64,000 bases of DNA from Amycolatopsis cihanbeyliensis. Its GTDB lineage: Bacteria; Actinomycetota; Actinomycetes; Mycobacteriales; Pseudonocardiaceae. The stretch spans positions 1,580,501 to 1,644,500 of the forward strand of contig NZ_VFML01000001.1 in the NCBI RefSeq assembly GCF_006715045.1. The letters run 5' to 3'. Position 1 is the stretch's first letter; every line of letters begins with the position of its first letter. This document shows positions 44,773 through 52,651 of this stretch, one piece after another. The position numbers were made by a program, and so were the translations under genes. The notes under the pieces are model-generated. The model did not search any database. It saw nothing but the letters and a program-made list of their open reading frames with translations, and was not told where the DNA came from.

Positions 44773-45530
44773 TCAGGCTAAGACCAGATCCACCGTTACC
44801 CGGTTGGTGAGTAGGTGGTCGGCACCCTCGAGCGCCACGAACGACTTCGGGTGCCGGGCGGTGTCGAAGATCCGTCGCGCGTTGTCCACTCCGACGATCT
44901 CGTCGGTCGGCGAGCGCAGCACCAGCAGCGCCACAGGCCGAGCGCGCGGATGCGCTCGGCCTGTGGCTGCGCCGCGATGTCGTCGAGGAACTCGCGCCGG
45001 AGGCGGAAGGTGTGACCGGCCAGGCACACCTCCGCCGCACCCGCACGCTCGATCGCGGCCCGCTCACCGCCGAGCAGGCGCGTGACGTGCTCGGGATCGG
45101 CCGGGGCACCGATGGTCGCCACCGCCCGTGCCTCGGGGATACGGTGGGCCGCGGCCAGCACGGCCGCCCCGCCCAGCGAGTGCCCGATCAGCACGCTCGG
45201 TGCCGCGAACCGCTCGCGCAGGTGGTCGGCGGCGTGCACGAGGCCCTCGACGTTCGAGCTGAAGTGGGTGTTGGCGAAGTCGCCACCGGACTGGCCGAGT
45301 CCGGTGAAGTCGAAGCGCGGCACCGCGATCCCCTGCTCGGCAAGGGCACGGGAGATCCTCGCCGCGGCAACGGTGTCCTTGCCGCAGGTGAAGCAGTGCG
45401 CGAACAACACGTACGCTCGCGACTCGGTGTCCGGCAGCTCCAGCCGAGCGGCCAGCGACACACCCTGGGACCCCGGGAACTCGATCTTCCTGCTTTCCAA
45501 CTCGCCCACCCTCACTCTCGTTGTCGACAC
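44773..45530 (-). pseudogene. Frameshifted alpha/beta hydrolase
   Basis: The N-terminal 200 residues are a good alpha/beta hydrolase of the type often fused to Osm[33 protein letters not shown], nucleophile elbow [15 protein letters not shown]. Near 44945 the frame slips by one base; the proper continuation [20 protein letters not shown] with the histidine in EGADHLLTN lies in the neighbouring frame up to a stop at 44773. So it is one base away from a full hydrolase of about 250 residues. No OsmC part follows. A single sequencing slip cannot be excluded. Confidence 0.75.
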
Positions 45531-45765
45531 AGCACGCGGCGGCCCCGTTCACGACCGGCACCTCAACGAAACCGATTTCCCCGGTTCGTGTCGAACTCAT
45601 CCTGCATCGACGAACGCAGGCAGGCAGCCATACTCATGCACTCGTGTCAGCAAGGAGACACTTTCTTGCCAAGGCACCAAATACTGGTTGCGGATGACAT
45701 TTCGTAGCGACGACATTCCATCTGTATACCCGGTCGCCTACCTGGCGGTACCTCGGTACGGCGAC

Positions 45766-46374
45766 ATGAGTGACGATTTCCGAGAAGCGACAGGCAGGCG
45801 ACCACTAGGATCGATGATGCCGCAGATGACACACCACACCGGCATTCTCCCCGAGTGGCTGCGCGTGGCGTGGATCGTCGCCCTCTGCGTGGTGGCGTTG
45901 CTCCATACTGGACACATGTGGGCGATGAACGGCCGCCGGCGCTACTGGCACGCCGGTCACGTGCTGATGGCGCTCGGGATGGTGTACATGTACCTACCGC
46001 ACCGGGTACAGCCCGTACCAGCAGCCTTGGCCATGGCGTTGTTCGGGACCGCGACGGTACTGGCGGTTGTCGTGGCGCTCGTCCTCTGGTCCCGTGACCG
46101 GACCGTCGATCTGCTGTGGCTCCTGATCGCGGTCGAGATGTCGGTCATGGCCTACATGTTCGTACCGGCAGCCGCTCAGGTGGTTGCGATCCGCTACGGA
46201 CTCGCCGCCTATCTGGCCGGGGTCGGCGCGCTGTGGGTGCTGGGCAGATGGGATCGGCACTACCTCGCCGGACCTGGCGCCGCGCTGGAGTCGACGCGCC
46301 GTGCCAGTCCCGCGCTACGGCTCAGCCTGGCCACGATGGCCGCCGGGATGTCGTACATGCTGGTGTTCGCTTAA
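45766..46374 (+). CDS. DUF5134 membrane protein
   Basis: About 200 residues with six hydrophobic helices. LPEWLRVAWIVALCVVALLH, the histidine-rich HMWAMNGRRRYWHAGHVLMA and GMVYMYLPH pattern fit DUF5134, whose histidines and methionines suggest metal or heme contact. Function not known. Start uncertain: ATG 45766, or ATG 45814 after AGGA, which would fit the family better. Lies upstream of a Crp/Fnr gene in convergent orientation. Confidence 0.75.
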   Translation: MSDDFREATGRRPLGSMMPQMTHHTGILPEWLRVAWIVALCVVALLHTGHMWAMNGRRRYWHAGHVLMALGMVYMYLPHRVQPVPAALAMALFGTATVLAVVVALVLWSRDRTVDLLWLLIAVEMSVMAYMFVPAAAQVVAIRYGLAAYLAGVGALWVLGRWDRHYLAGPGAALESTRRASPALRLSLATMAAGMSYMLVFA

Positions 46375-46428
46375 CAACCGTCCACCGTGACGGGTCGTAG
46401 GACGGTGCCGCCGATCCGGTCGCGGTGC

Positions 46429-47130
46429 TCAGGTATGGGCGGGATCGTCCGCCCCGCTCTCGCTGAAGGCGGCCAGCCGTGCCGGGTCGCGTACCACGAT
46501 CGTGCCCCGGCGAAGCTGGATGAGCCCGCGCTGGGCGAGATCACCGAGCGCGGTGGTAGTGCGTTCCCGCGTGGCGCCGACCAGCGTGGCGAGCTGATGG
46601 TGGGTCAGTTTGACCGTCTGCCCCGACTCACTGGACGGCTGCCCGCCCCTGGCCAGCCTGTGCAGGGTGTGGGCCAGGCGTTCGGCCACCGATCGGCAGG
46701 CGAGATCGGTCAGACGATCCTCCAGATCCGCGACGCGGGCATCCAGATGCTCGACGATGCGGACGGCGATCCGACGGTCGGCCATCAGCAGTTCCCGGAC
46801 ATCGTTCCGGCTCATCAGGCACAGCTCGCCCGGCTCCAGCGCTTCGGCCCACGTGCTGCGCATGTGCAGGCCGAGCAGGTCCATCTCCCCGAAGATCGTG
46901 CCGGGGCCGGCGAAGGCGGTCGTGACCGTGCGCCCGTCGGGCACTCGCCGGAACAGCCGCAACCGCCCACGCTTGACGATGAACAGCACCGTGACCGGCT
47001 GAGCCGGGGTGTAGACAACCTGGCCCGCAGTGACACTGCGCAGGGGGACGCGCGCGTCGAGGGCGGCCAGTTCCCGGCGGGACAGGTCGCGGAACACCTC
47101 GACGCCGGTCAGGCAGTAATGGTCATCCAC
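46429..47130 (-). CDS. Crp/Fnr-family regulator 1
   Basis: 233 residues: cyclic-nucleotide-binding-type beta barrel (FIVKRGRLRLFRRVPDGRTV, GPGTIFGEMDLLG), a long dimer helix and a C-terminal winged helix (THHQLATLVGATRERTTTAL). No cysteine cluster for FeS, and the phosphate-binding cassette is not of the cAMP type, so its ligand is open. It precedes a glutaredoxin-like and a membrane gene on the same strand but is transcribed after them; likely a redox or metal regulator. Confidence 0.9.
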   Translation of the reverse strand: MDDHYCLTGVEVFRDLSRRELAALDARVPLRSVTAGQVVYTPAQPVTVLFIVKRGRLRLFRRVPDGRTVTTAFAGPGTIFGEMDLLGLHMRSTWAEALEPGELCLMSRNDVRELLMADRRIAVRIVEHLDARVADLEDRLTDLACRSVAERLAHTLHRLARGGQPSSESGQTVKLTHHQLATLVGATRERTTTALGDLAQRGLIQLRRGTIVVRDPARLAAFSESGADDPAHT

Positions 47131-47153
47131 CCGGGCTCCAGATCTCGGTCACG

Positions 47154-47435
47154 TCAGGCATCGTGAACCCGATTGAGCCTATTGTCCAGTGTATCCAGCA
47201 GTTCCTCCCATGCCGGGTTGCCGAGGGAAATGATCCGCCCGCCGAGCCGGTAGGTCGGCGTTCCGATCACCCCATCGGGTAGCGGGCCCTGGTGGGTGGC
47301 GAGGTCGATCACTCGCACCGGCTGGTCCGGCCGGTGTTGCCGCAGGGCATCGGCATAGGCCGATGCCCTGCGGCAACCGACGCACCCGGGAGACACGTAG
47401 ATCTCCAGCATCGGCGGTCGCGGCTCGGCCGGCAT
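47154..47435 (-). CDS. Glutaredoxin/thioredoxin-like thiol protein
   Basis: 93 residues with YVSPGCVGCRRASAYADALR, a CxxC active site, and the cis-proline region GVIGTPTYRLGGR. A small thiol-disulfide protein; start ATG 2 bp after the stop of the upstream membrane gene, so both form an operon. Confidence 0.8.
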   Translation of the reverse strand: MPAEPRPPMLEIYVSPGCVGCRRASAYADALRQHRPDQPVRVIDLATHQGPLPDGVIGTPTYRLGGRIISLGNPAWEELLDTLDNRLNRVHDA

Positions 47436-47437
47436 GG

Positions 47438-47878
47438 TCAGGCGTGCCCGCCCCGGCGGCGCAGGCCGAACAGCACGGTACCGGCCACCATGCCGAAGAC
47501 GACGTGACCCATCAGGCTGAACCAGGTGTTGTTGTTGAACATGAACACCGGCATGCCCAGCCAGGCCGGCATGATGATCAACGCGCCGAGCACCCACCAC
47601 ACGGCGCCGTAGATCGCACCCGCGCCCACCAGAGCACCGACGGCGGCCATCGGGAACAGGACGGCGAACGACGCCCCGATCCCGGCCGAGATCACCAGAT
47701 GCACGAGCGCGCCGACGACGGCGCTCTGGCTACCGACGAGCATGGCGACCATGGGCAGCATGTCCATCATCGCCATCAGGATCCCGAACACCACACCTCC
47801 GGCTAGCCCGGCGAACACGCCATGCAGCGCGCGGGCCACCAGCCCGGAGACGGTGGTCGAGTGAGCAGCTGTGGACAC
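47438..47878 (-). CDS. Four-helix membrane protein, related to 59868 and 58222
   Basis: 146 residues, four hydrophobic helices. VFAGLAGGVVFGILMAMMDM and the end FSLMGHVVFGMVAGTVLFGL recur in the protein at 59868 (GLLAGMVFAGMTMWF, LNHTVFGVLTALI). Function unknown; the methionine-rich helices and the redox context hint at metal handling. Cotranscribed with the glutaredoxin-like gene. Confidence 0.7.
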   Translation of the reverse strand: MSTAAHSTTVSGLVARALHGVFAGLAGGVVFGILMAMMDMLPMVAMLVGSQSAVVGALVHLVISAGIGASFAVLFPMAAVGALVGAGAIYGAVWWVLGALIIMPAWLGMPVFMFNNNTWFSLMGHVVFGMVAGTVLFGLRRRGGHA

Positions 47879-48031
47879 GATGGGCTCCTTCCCTAGCTCC
47901 CACCGCGTGCCGGTGGGGACCGCCCCGAACCCTGTTCATCCCCGATGTGTGGTTCAGTGAACTCGGTTACACAACACCGAGGCCGTGACGGGATCGTGAC
48001 CATTCCTGAACGCCGACCCTGTCAGCGGAAT

Positions 48032-48053
48032 GACAATCCCCATGCGGATTGTC
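48032..48053. promoter_or_regulatory. Perfect palindrome before the MerT-like gene
   Basis: GACAATCC - CCATGC - GGATTGTC, 8-bp arms, 44 bp upstream of the start codon at 48097, in the divergent gap with the membrane gene at 47878. A typical place for a metal-sensor or Crp/Fnr operator. Confidence 0.6.
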
Positions 48054-48096
48054 GACCAGCCGCGGTGGACTGGCCGAAGAGATCGAAAGGAGCATT

Positions 48097-48483
48097 GTGG
48101 CCCACACCGAGGAAACACCCCCTGCCGATACCACGAAGTCCCGTTCGGACCGGTTATCCGTCTGGCGGATGGGGCTGGCCGGCGGGCTGGTCGGCATCCT
48201 GTGCTGCGTCGGACCCACCGTACTGGCGCTGCTCGGCCTGGTCAGCGCCGGAACGGCGTTCGCATGGTCCACCGACCTCTACGACAACTACGCCTGGTGG
48301 TTCCGCCTCGGCGGCCTCGCGGTACTGGTGCTGCTGGTCTGGCTGGCCCTGCGACGCCGCGACCAGTGCAGTATCGCCGGGATGCGACGGTGGCGCTGGC
48401 GGCTGCTGGGCGTACTCGCCATCGCGGTCGCCACCTATGTGGCCCTGTACGCGGTGACCACCTGGCTGGGCACCTTCGCCTGA
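48097..48483 (+). CDS. MerT-like membrane protein
   Basis: 128 residues with three to four hydrophobic helices. A vicinal cysteine pair in helix 1 (GILCCVGPTVLALLG) and a further cysteine in the RRRDQCS loop recall mercuric transporter MerT and related metal-uptake or thiol-transfer proteins. GTG start after GAAAGGAG. Followed 27 bp later by a glutaredoxin, suggesting a thiol relay across or at the membrane (inference). No MerR/MerA of the classical mer operon stands next to it, though a MerA-like reductase lies at 55467. Confidence 0.7.
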   Translation: MAHTEETPPADTTKSRSDRLSVWRMGLAGGLVGILCCVGPTVLALLGLVSAGTAFAWSTDLYDNYAWWFRLGGLAVLVLLVWLALRRRDQCSIAGMRRWRWRLLGVLAIAVATYVALYAVTTWLGTFA

Positions 48484-48510
48484 TCAACACTCCACAGGGG
48501 AGACAGCGAC

Positions 48511-48861
48511 ATGAGTACCGAACCCACCGGCACCACGCAGCCGTGCGACACGAGCATGATCGAGTTCTACTGGCGGCCGGGATGCCCGTTCTGCTCGGCC
48601 CTGCGGCGACCACTACGGCGCAGCGGGCTGCCGGTCCGCGAGGTGAACATCTGGGACGACCCCACCGCCGCGGCCAGGGTGCGGCAGGCGGCGGGTGGCA
48701 ACGAGACCGTGCCCACCGTGTTCATCGGCGAACACGCCATGGTCAACCCGAGCTTCCGCGAGGTGGAGGCCGCCGTCCGCAAGCACGCGCCCGCGCTGCT
48801 CGCCGAGGCTCGCCCGGCCGAGCCTCGGCGCCGCGCCTGGCCGTTCCGCCGCCGCCGGTGA
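48511..48861 (+). CDS. Mycoredoxin/glutaredoxin-like protein
   Basis: 116 residues: FYWRPGCPFCSALRRPL with a CPFC active site, ETVPTVFIGEHAMVNPSF with the cis-proline TVP, and a basic tail (RRRAWPFRRRR). Typical of actinobacterial glutaredoxin-like mycoredoxins that reduce mycothiol mixed disulfides. ATG after GGGGAGACAG; in operon with the MerT-like gene. Confidence 0.88.
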   Translation: MSTEPTGTTQPCDTSMIEFYWRPGCPFCSALRRPLRRSGLPVREVNIWDDPTAAARVRQAAGGNETVPTVFIGEHAMVNPSFREVEAAVRKHAPALLAEARPAEPRRRAWPFRRRR

Positions 48862-48949
48862 ACGCCGGTCGAACTCCGTCATCATCCGGGCAGTTGCCCC
48901 GTCACGCGGCTTATCGACGGGTTCGGCCGGAAGGCGGCAGGAGAGAGCA

Positions 48950-49054
48950 GTCCTGTCGGCACCGCACAAACACGCCATTCCATGGGCGCTGCTCGGACAC
49001 CTCGTCTACGGCCTGGTGCTCGGGCTGACCTACAGCGCATGGCCGCTTGTCTGA
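48950..49054 (+). pseudogene. C-terminal remnant of a small membrane protein
   Basis: Only a tail is left: HAIPWALLGHLVYGLVLGLT, stopping at 49054. It matches the last helix pattern of the membrane proteins at 47438 and 59868. No N-terminus. Confidence 0.5.
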
Positions 49055-49111
49055 CCAAGCGGACCAATCCGCCGACGCGCCGCAGCGCGCGTGTGCCGCG
49101 GAGCTTGCCGA

Positions 49112-49140
49112 CACTATGCTGACATGGTCAGCTAGCTGAC
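49112..49140. promoter_or_regulatory. Compound inverted repeat sharing a motif with 52083
   Basis: CACTATGCTGACA (49112-49124) runs into GCTGAC-ATG-GTCAGC (49119-49133) and the palindrome GTCAGCTAGCTGAC (49127-49140), i.e. three half-sites in a row. The 13-mer recurs with one change (CACTATGCCGACA) at 52083-52095 before a Crp/Fnr gene. Confidence 0.5.
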
Positions 49141-49190
49141 AGTCCCGAATAGACAGATAGGGTTCTTCCGGTTGCCTCCGGCAGCAGTAC

Positions 49191-49382
49191 TCACCGACAG
49201 TTTCCGGAGGCGAGATGCCCGGTGGGCAGCCTGCGGATACACAGGTTCTCGGCAAGTGCGGTGAGGTCGGCACCCGGCAACGGATTCGTGTGCCCGGTCA
49301 GGGAACGAACCACCCAGTCGGCGGCGCGCGTGGTCACGACCGGGCGTGCGCCGGGCGGCCTGCGGGTATGTGGGGTGTCCAT
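49191..49382 (-). pseudogene. N-terminal fragment of a Crp/Fnr regulator
   Basis: TRAADWVVRSLTGHTNPLP and ADLTALAENLCIRRLPTG align with the start of the intact regulator at 51298 ([36 protein letters not shown]). The sensor barrel and DNA-binding domain are absent and a stop follows at 49191. A truncated paralogue, still near the repeat at 49112. Confidence 0.6.
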
Positions 49383-49543
49383 GCTCGCTGGGTCAGGCCG
49401 CGCCACTGCGGCTTCCAGCGACAATGGGCCGGCCGTCGGTCGAATGCGTCGTCAAGGTTGTCTCCTCGGAGGCGGCGGGTGTGAGCCATGGTCCGGTCGC
49501 GCCGGAAAGGGCTCAGGCGCGACCGAACCACACCAGCGACCGG
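49383..49543. other. Intergenic stretch
   Basis: Nothing supportable seen; it would contain the promoter side of the truncated regulator. Confidence 0.4.
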
Positions 49544-50086
49544 TCAGGACTCGATGGTGACGTCCGCCGAGAACGTCTCGTACGGCGTGCTTTGCTCGGT
49601 CACATCGGCCCGGTAGGTGCCGTCGATGCAGGTCGTCCCGGTGGCGCCAACGTTGAAGTCACCGGAGAGATCGGCCTGCACGGTCTGCCCGTCCAGGCTG
49701 TTCCCGCCGACACATGCCGCGTCCAGGCCCGCGCTGCTCAGCGTGACCTCCATCAGCGACGGCAGGTCCCGGCCCTCGACAATGAACGACACGTTGCCGC
49801 CTCGATCGGCGTCCGAGGCGTACACGGTGACGTACCCCTCGTCGAACTCGCTGACGTCGCCGTCGCGCTCGTCGAAATCGGCGGGATCGCGGTCGAAGTC
49901 GTCGTGGTCGGAGCCGCCGAGCAGGTCCAGACCGCCGAGGAGGTCGCTGACGATCGGGATGTCGTGCTCCCCGGTGTGCGCGGCCGTGGTGTCCGCCGGG
50001 GACGCCATGGCCGATCCCGGCGCCGCCAGTGCGAGCGGCGCGACGACACCCAGTGCGGCCGCTGCCCAGTAGCCCTTACGTCGCAT
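49544..50086 (-). CDS. Secreted acidic protein
   Basis: 180 residues, Sec signal peptide with cleavage near residue 28 (APGSAMAS). After it comes an aspartate-rich segment (GGSDHDDFDRDPADFDERDG) and a beta-rich end with two cysteines (DAACVGGN, TTCIDGTY) that may form a disulfide. Not recognised; the acidic repeat could bind Ca or other cations. ATG after GGAGAAGA. Divergent from the ECF sigma gene. Confidence 0.7.
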   Translation of the reverse strand: MRRKGYWAAAALGVVAPLALAAPGSAMASPADTTAAHTGEHDIPIVSDLLGGLDLLGGSDHDDFDRDPADFDERDGDVSEFDEGYVTVYASDADRGGNVSFIVEGRDLPSLMEVTLSSAGLDAACVGGNSLDGQTVQADLSGDFNVGATGTTCIDGTYRADVTEQSTPYETFSADVTIES

Positions 50087-50428
50087 AGTCTCTTCTCCGT
50101 TCGTCGAAAACACCCCACGCGGCGACGCGCCGATCTGCCCGGCGCCGCCCGCGCTCTTCCATGCCGCCTCCCGCGGTATCGGCGCGGAGAACGGCACCAG
50201 GGAAACTCCACTGTCCACGATCGACTTCCACACTCGACCGAAAAATTCGGGAAACCGCCGGAAACTGTCACACTCGTGACGTTCGGTCTGAACCTTGCGA
50301 ATGTGTCATCACGCCGACAATCCACCTCCTCGGCGGCTCACCTCCGACGTAGGCTTCCGTCATCTTGCGCATGTGCTGTCATGCCTTGTCTCAGGGCCGC
50401 CCGCGCTGGATTCCGGGAACGCCCCGAC
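50087..50428. other. 340-bp divergent gap before the sigma factor
   Basis: No gene seen. Contains the promoters for the secreted protein (minus) and the sigma factor (plus); a GTGACGTTCGG/CGAATGTG stretch near 50275 is a possible control site but is not supported further. Confidence 0.4.
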
Positions 50429-51010
50429 ATGACTGTCGGGTTGCTCGAGGTGGAGGTGACCGTGGCGACGCTGCGCACCCGGTACGAGGTTTTCGCGCAG
50501 TACGTTCTGCCCGAGACGGAGGTGCTTTACCGCGTGGCTCGCACGCTGACCGCGCAGCCCGCGGACGCCGAGGATCTGGTGCAGGAGACGTTGCTGCGGG
50601 CCTATCGGGCCGTGGACAGGTTTGACGGCGAGCATCCCCGCGCCTGGCTGTTGACCATCCTGCGCAACGCCGAGCACAATCGGCACCGGCGCAGGCGCCC
50701 GCAGCTGCTGCTGGATCCGGAGCAGGCCATGGAACGGGCTGCCGAGCACGAGGACGGTGCGGCCGATCCCGCACATGTGATCGTCGACCTCCGGTTCACC
50801 ACCGAGGTTTCCGCGGCGTTCGACGCGCTGCCAGAGAAGTACCGGGAGGTCGTGGCCATGGTTGACGTCGATGGCCTGGGCTACGCCGAGGCGGCCGCGG
50901 CGCTGGGAGTGCCGATCGGCACGGTGATGAGCCGGCTGCATCGCGGCCGCAAGCAGATCCGTCGGCAGCTCACCGCTGCTGGGATCACGGTGGGGCGGGG
51001 TTCCCGGTGA
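50429..51010 (+). CDS. ECF RNA polymerase sigma factor
   Basis: Sigma-70 region 2 (LPETEVLYRVARTLTAQPAD, AEDLVQETLLRAYRA, PRAWLLTILRNAEHNRHRR) and region 4 (FDALPEKYREVVAMVDVDGL, YAEAAAALGVPIGTVMSRLHRGRKQ). ATG 50429 or, with the better GGAGG ribosome site, GTG 50462. Its stop overlaps the GTG of the anti-sigma gene (GTGA), a typical sigma/anti-sigma pair of redox stress responses (SigR/RsrA-like). Confidence 0.92.
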   Translation: MTVGLLEVEVTVATLRTRYEVFAQYVLPETEVLYRVARTLTAQPADAEDLVQETLLRAYRAVDRFDGEHPRAWLLTILRNAEHNRHRRRRPQLLLDPEQAMERAAEHEDGAADPAHVIVDLRFTTEVSAAFDALPEKYREVVAMVDVDGLGYAEAAAALGVPIGTVMSRLHRGRKQIRRQLTAAGITVGRGSR

Positions 51011-51279
51011 GCGGCGCGCGGCACCGTATCCCTTCGCTGCGCTGCCTGCGGGTGATGCGGACGCTCCAGTCGCATCTGGACGGGGAGGTCGACGAGGACA
51101 CCTCGCGGTGGGTGGCCCAGCACCTGGAGGAATGCCGCCGGTGCGGGCTCGAGGCCGACACCTACCGCGCGATCTCGGATGCGCTCGCCCAGCACCGGCA
51201 CGGCGACGCCGAGGCGATCACCCGGCTGCGCGCCTTCGGTGCGGCGCTGGAACACGCCTGCGACGATCACGGCTGCTGA
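51007..51279 (+). CDS. Zinc-finger anti-sigma factor
   Basis: 90 residues with the HxxxCxxC motif QHLEECRRCGLE preceded by HLDGEVDED, the ZAS anti-sigma signature. Holds the ECF sigma factor in a thiol- or metal-dependent way. GTG overlaps the sigma stop. Extra cysteines (RCLRVM, CDDHGC) near both ends may add metal ligands. Confidence 0.9.
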   Translation: MSGARHRIPSLRCLRVMRTLQSHLDGEVDEDTSRWVAQHLEECRRCGLEADTYRAISDALAQHRHGDAEAITRLRAFGAALEHACDDHGC

Positions 51280-51297
51280 CCACGAACCACCGTCTGG

Positions 51298-52038
51298 TCA
51301 ACCGGCGGCCCCGGCCAGCCCTTTAGGGTCGAGAATGGTGATGTTGGCATAGCGCAGCTCGATCCAGCCGGTGCGTTCGAACTCCTTGAGGATCTTGTTC
51401 AGTGAGGGGCGCTGCACCCCGAGCATGGCGGCCAGGGTGCGTTGCGGCAGCGGCACCGTGTCATCGGCCGCGGCCTCGTCCAGCAGCAGCCGCGCCACCT
51501 GCTCGGTCAGCGACCTCCCCAGCAGCCCGATGATCCGCTGCTGGCTGGCCGCCAGCCGCTGCGCGACGCTGGACAGCCAGCGGCGCGCGATCGGCGGTCG
51601 CCGCGCCAGCAGCCCCTCGAAATCAGCCGATCCGAGGAACAGCATGGTGCAGTCGTCGAGCCCGCGCGCGGTGTAGGGCAGCGGCATGTCCAGCAGGTAC
51701 GCGATATCACCGTCGACATCGCCAGGGCGCAGCACGTGCACCACGGCCCGTCGGCGGCCCGACCCGACCGCCAGCTCCACCCGGCCCTGCCGCACGATCC
51801 ACACCCCGTCCGCGGCGGCACCGCCACGGAACAGCACCGACCCTCGCTGGTACACCCGGGTGTGCAGCCCGGTGGCCAGCGCCGCGAGGTCCTCCTGGGC
51901 CAGCGGGACATCGGAGCCGCGGCCGACACAGCGCGCCACCCAGGCCGCCTGCCGGATCGCCAGATCGGCGGCCGAGCCCGTGCCGAGCAGCCGCATCGTC
52001 TGCTCCATCGCCGCGCCGGGCAACTTCGAGAGTGCCAT
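51298..52038 (-). CDS. Crp/Fnr-family regulator 2
   Basis: 246 residues: effector barrel ([53 protein letters not shown]), dimer helix, and winged helix ([21 protein letters not shown]). No FeS cysteines. Stops 19 bp from the anti-sigma stop, convergent. Upstream (52078-52097) there is an inverted repeat shared in part with 49112, possibly its own operator. The DUF427 and multicopper oxidase genes are divergent from it. Confidence 0.9.
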   Translation of the reverse strand: MALSKLPGAAMEQTMRLLGTGSAADLAIRQAAWVARCVGRGSDVPLAQEDLAALATGLHTRVYQRGSVLFRGGAAADGVWIVRQGRVELAVGSGRRRAVVHVLRPGDVDGDIAYLLDMPLPYTARGLDDCTMLFLGSADFEGLLARRPPIARRWLSSVAQRLAASQQRIIGLLGRSLTEQVARLLLDEAAADDTVPLPQRTLAAMLGVQRPSLNKILKEFERTGWIELRYANITILDPKGLAGAAG

Positions 52039-52077
52039 GACTGAATCATGTCATTAAGCTGACCCTTTCACAGGGCG

Positions 52078-52097
52078 AGTGTCACTATGCCGACACT
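52078..52097. promoter_or_regulatory. Inverted repeat in the Crp/Fnr 2 - DUF427 gap
   Basis: AGTGTC - ACTATGCC - GACACT, containing the 13-mer CACTATGCCGACA that recurs with one change at 49112. Placed 40 bp upstream of the Crp/Fnr gene and 64 bp before the DUF427 gene. Confidence 0.55.
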
Positions 52098-52160
52098 GTT
52101 CGCGCGCCGCACGCGCTCCCTGATCCACCATGGGACCAGGAAGCCATGGAAGGGAGATTC

Positions 52161-52532
52161 ATGTTACGCGCGGTATGGAACGGCACCGTCCTGGCCGAAG
52201 CACCCCGCACGGTGCGCATGGAAGGCAACCACTACTTCCCTCCCGAATCGGTGTACACGAAGCACTTCACCAAGAGCAAGGCCAAGACACTCTGCCCGTG
52301 GAAGGGCATCGCCAGCTACTACGACCTGACCACCGAGGACGCGGTGATGCCGAACGCCGCCTGGTACTACCCGCATCCCAGCCCGCTGGCGCGGCGCATC
52401 AAGAACCACGTCGCCTTCGACTTCACGGTCACCGTCGAAGGGGAGCGCGAACCGGACTCGGACGGCGCAAGCGGCCTGCGCGGGGTGTGGAACCGGCTGC
52501 GCAAAAAGTCCGATCCAAACCACTCGACGTAG
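52161..52532 (+). CDS. DUF427 protein
   Basis: 123 residues: MLRAVWNGTVLAEAPRTVRM, NHYFPPESV, TLCPWKGIASYYDL and AAWYYPHPSP are the core motifs of DUF427. Biochemical role unknown; small, soluble. ATG after AAGGGAG. Same direction as the multicopper oxidase, 119 bp apart. Confidence 0.85.
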   Translation: MLRAVWNGTVLAEAPRTVRMEGNHYFPPESVYTKHFTKSKAKTLCPWKGIASYYDLTTEDAVMPNAAWYYPHPSPLARRIKNHVAFDFTVTVEGEREPDSDGASGLRGVWNRLRKKSDPNHST

Positions 52533-52651
52533 TGAATTTCCGCCCCCGGAGCGGGGAGAACGGCTGTGAAGTGAACTAATAGCGGATCCACGACAGGTTT
52601 CTCCACCATCATCCCACCTGAACCTGTTCAGGGAACGTGTTCGGAGAGACC

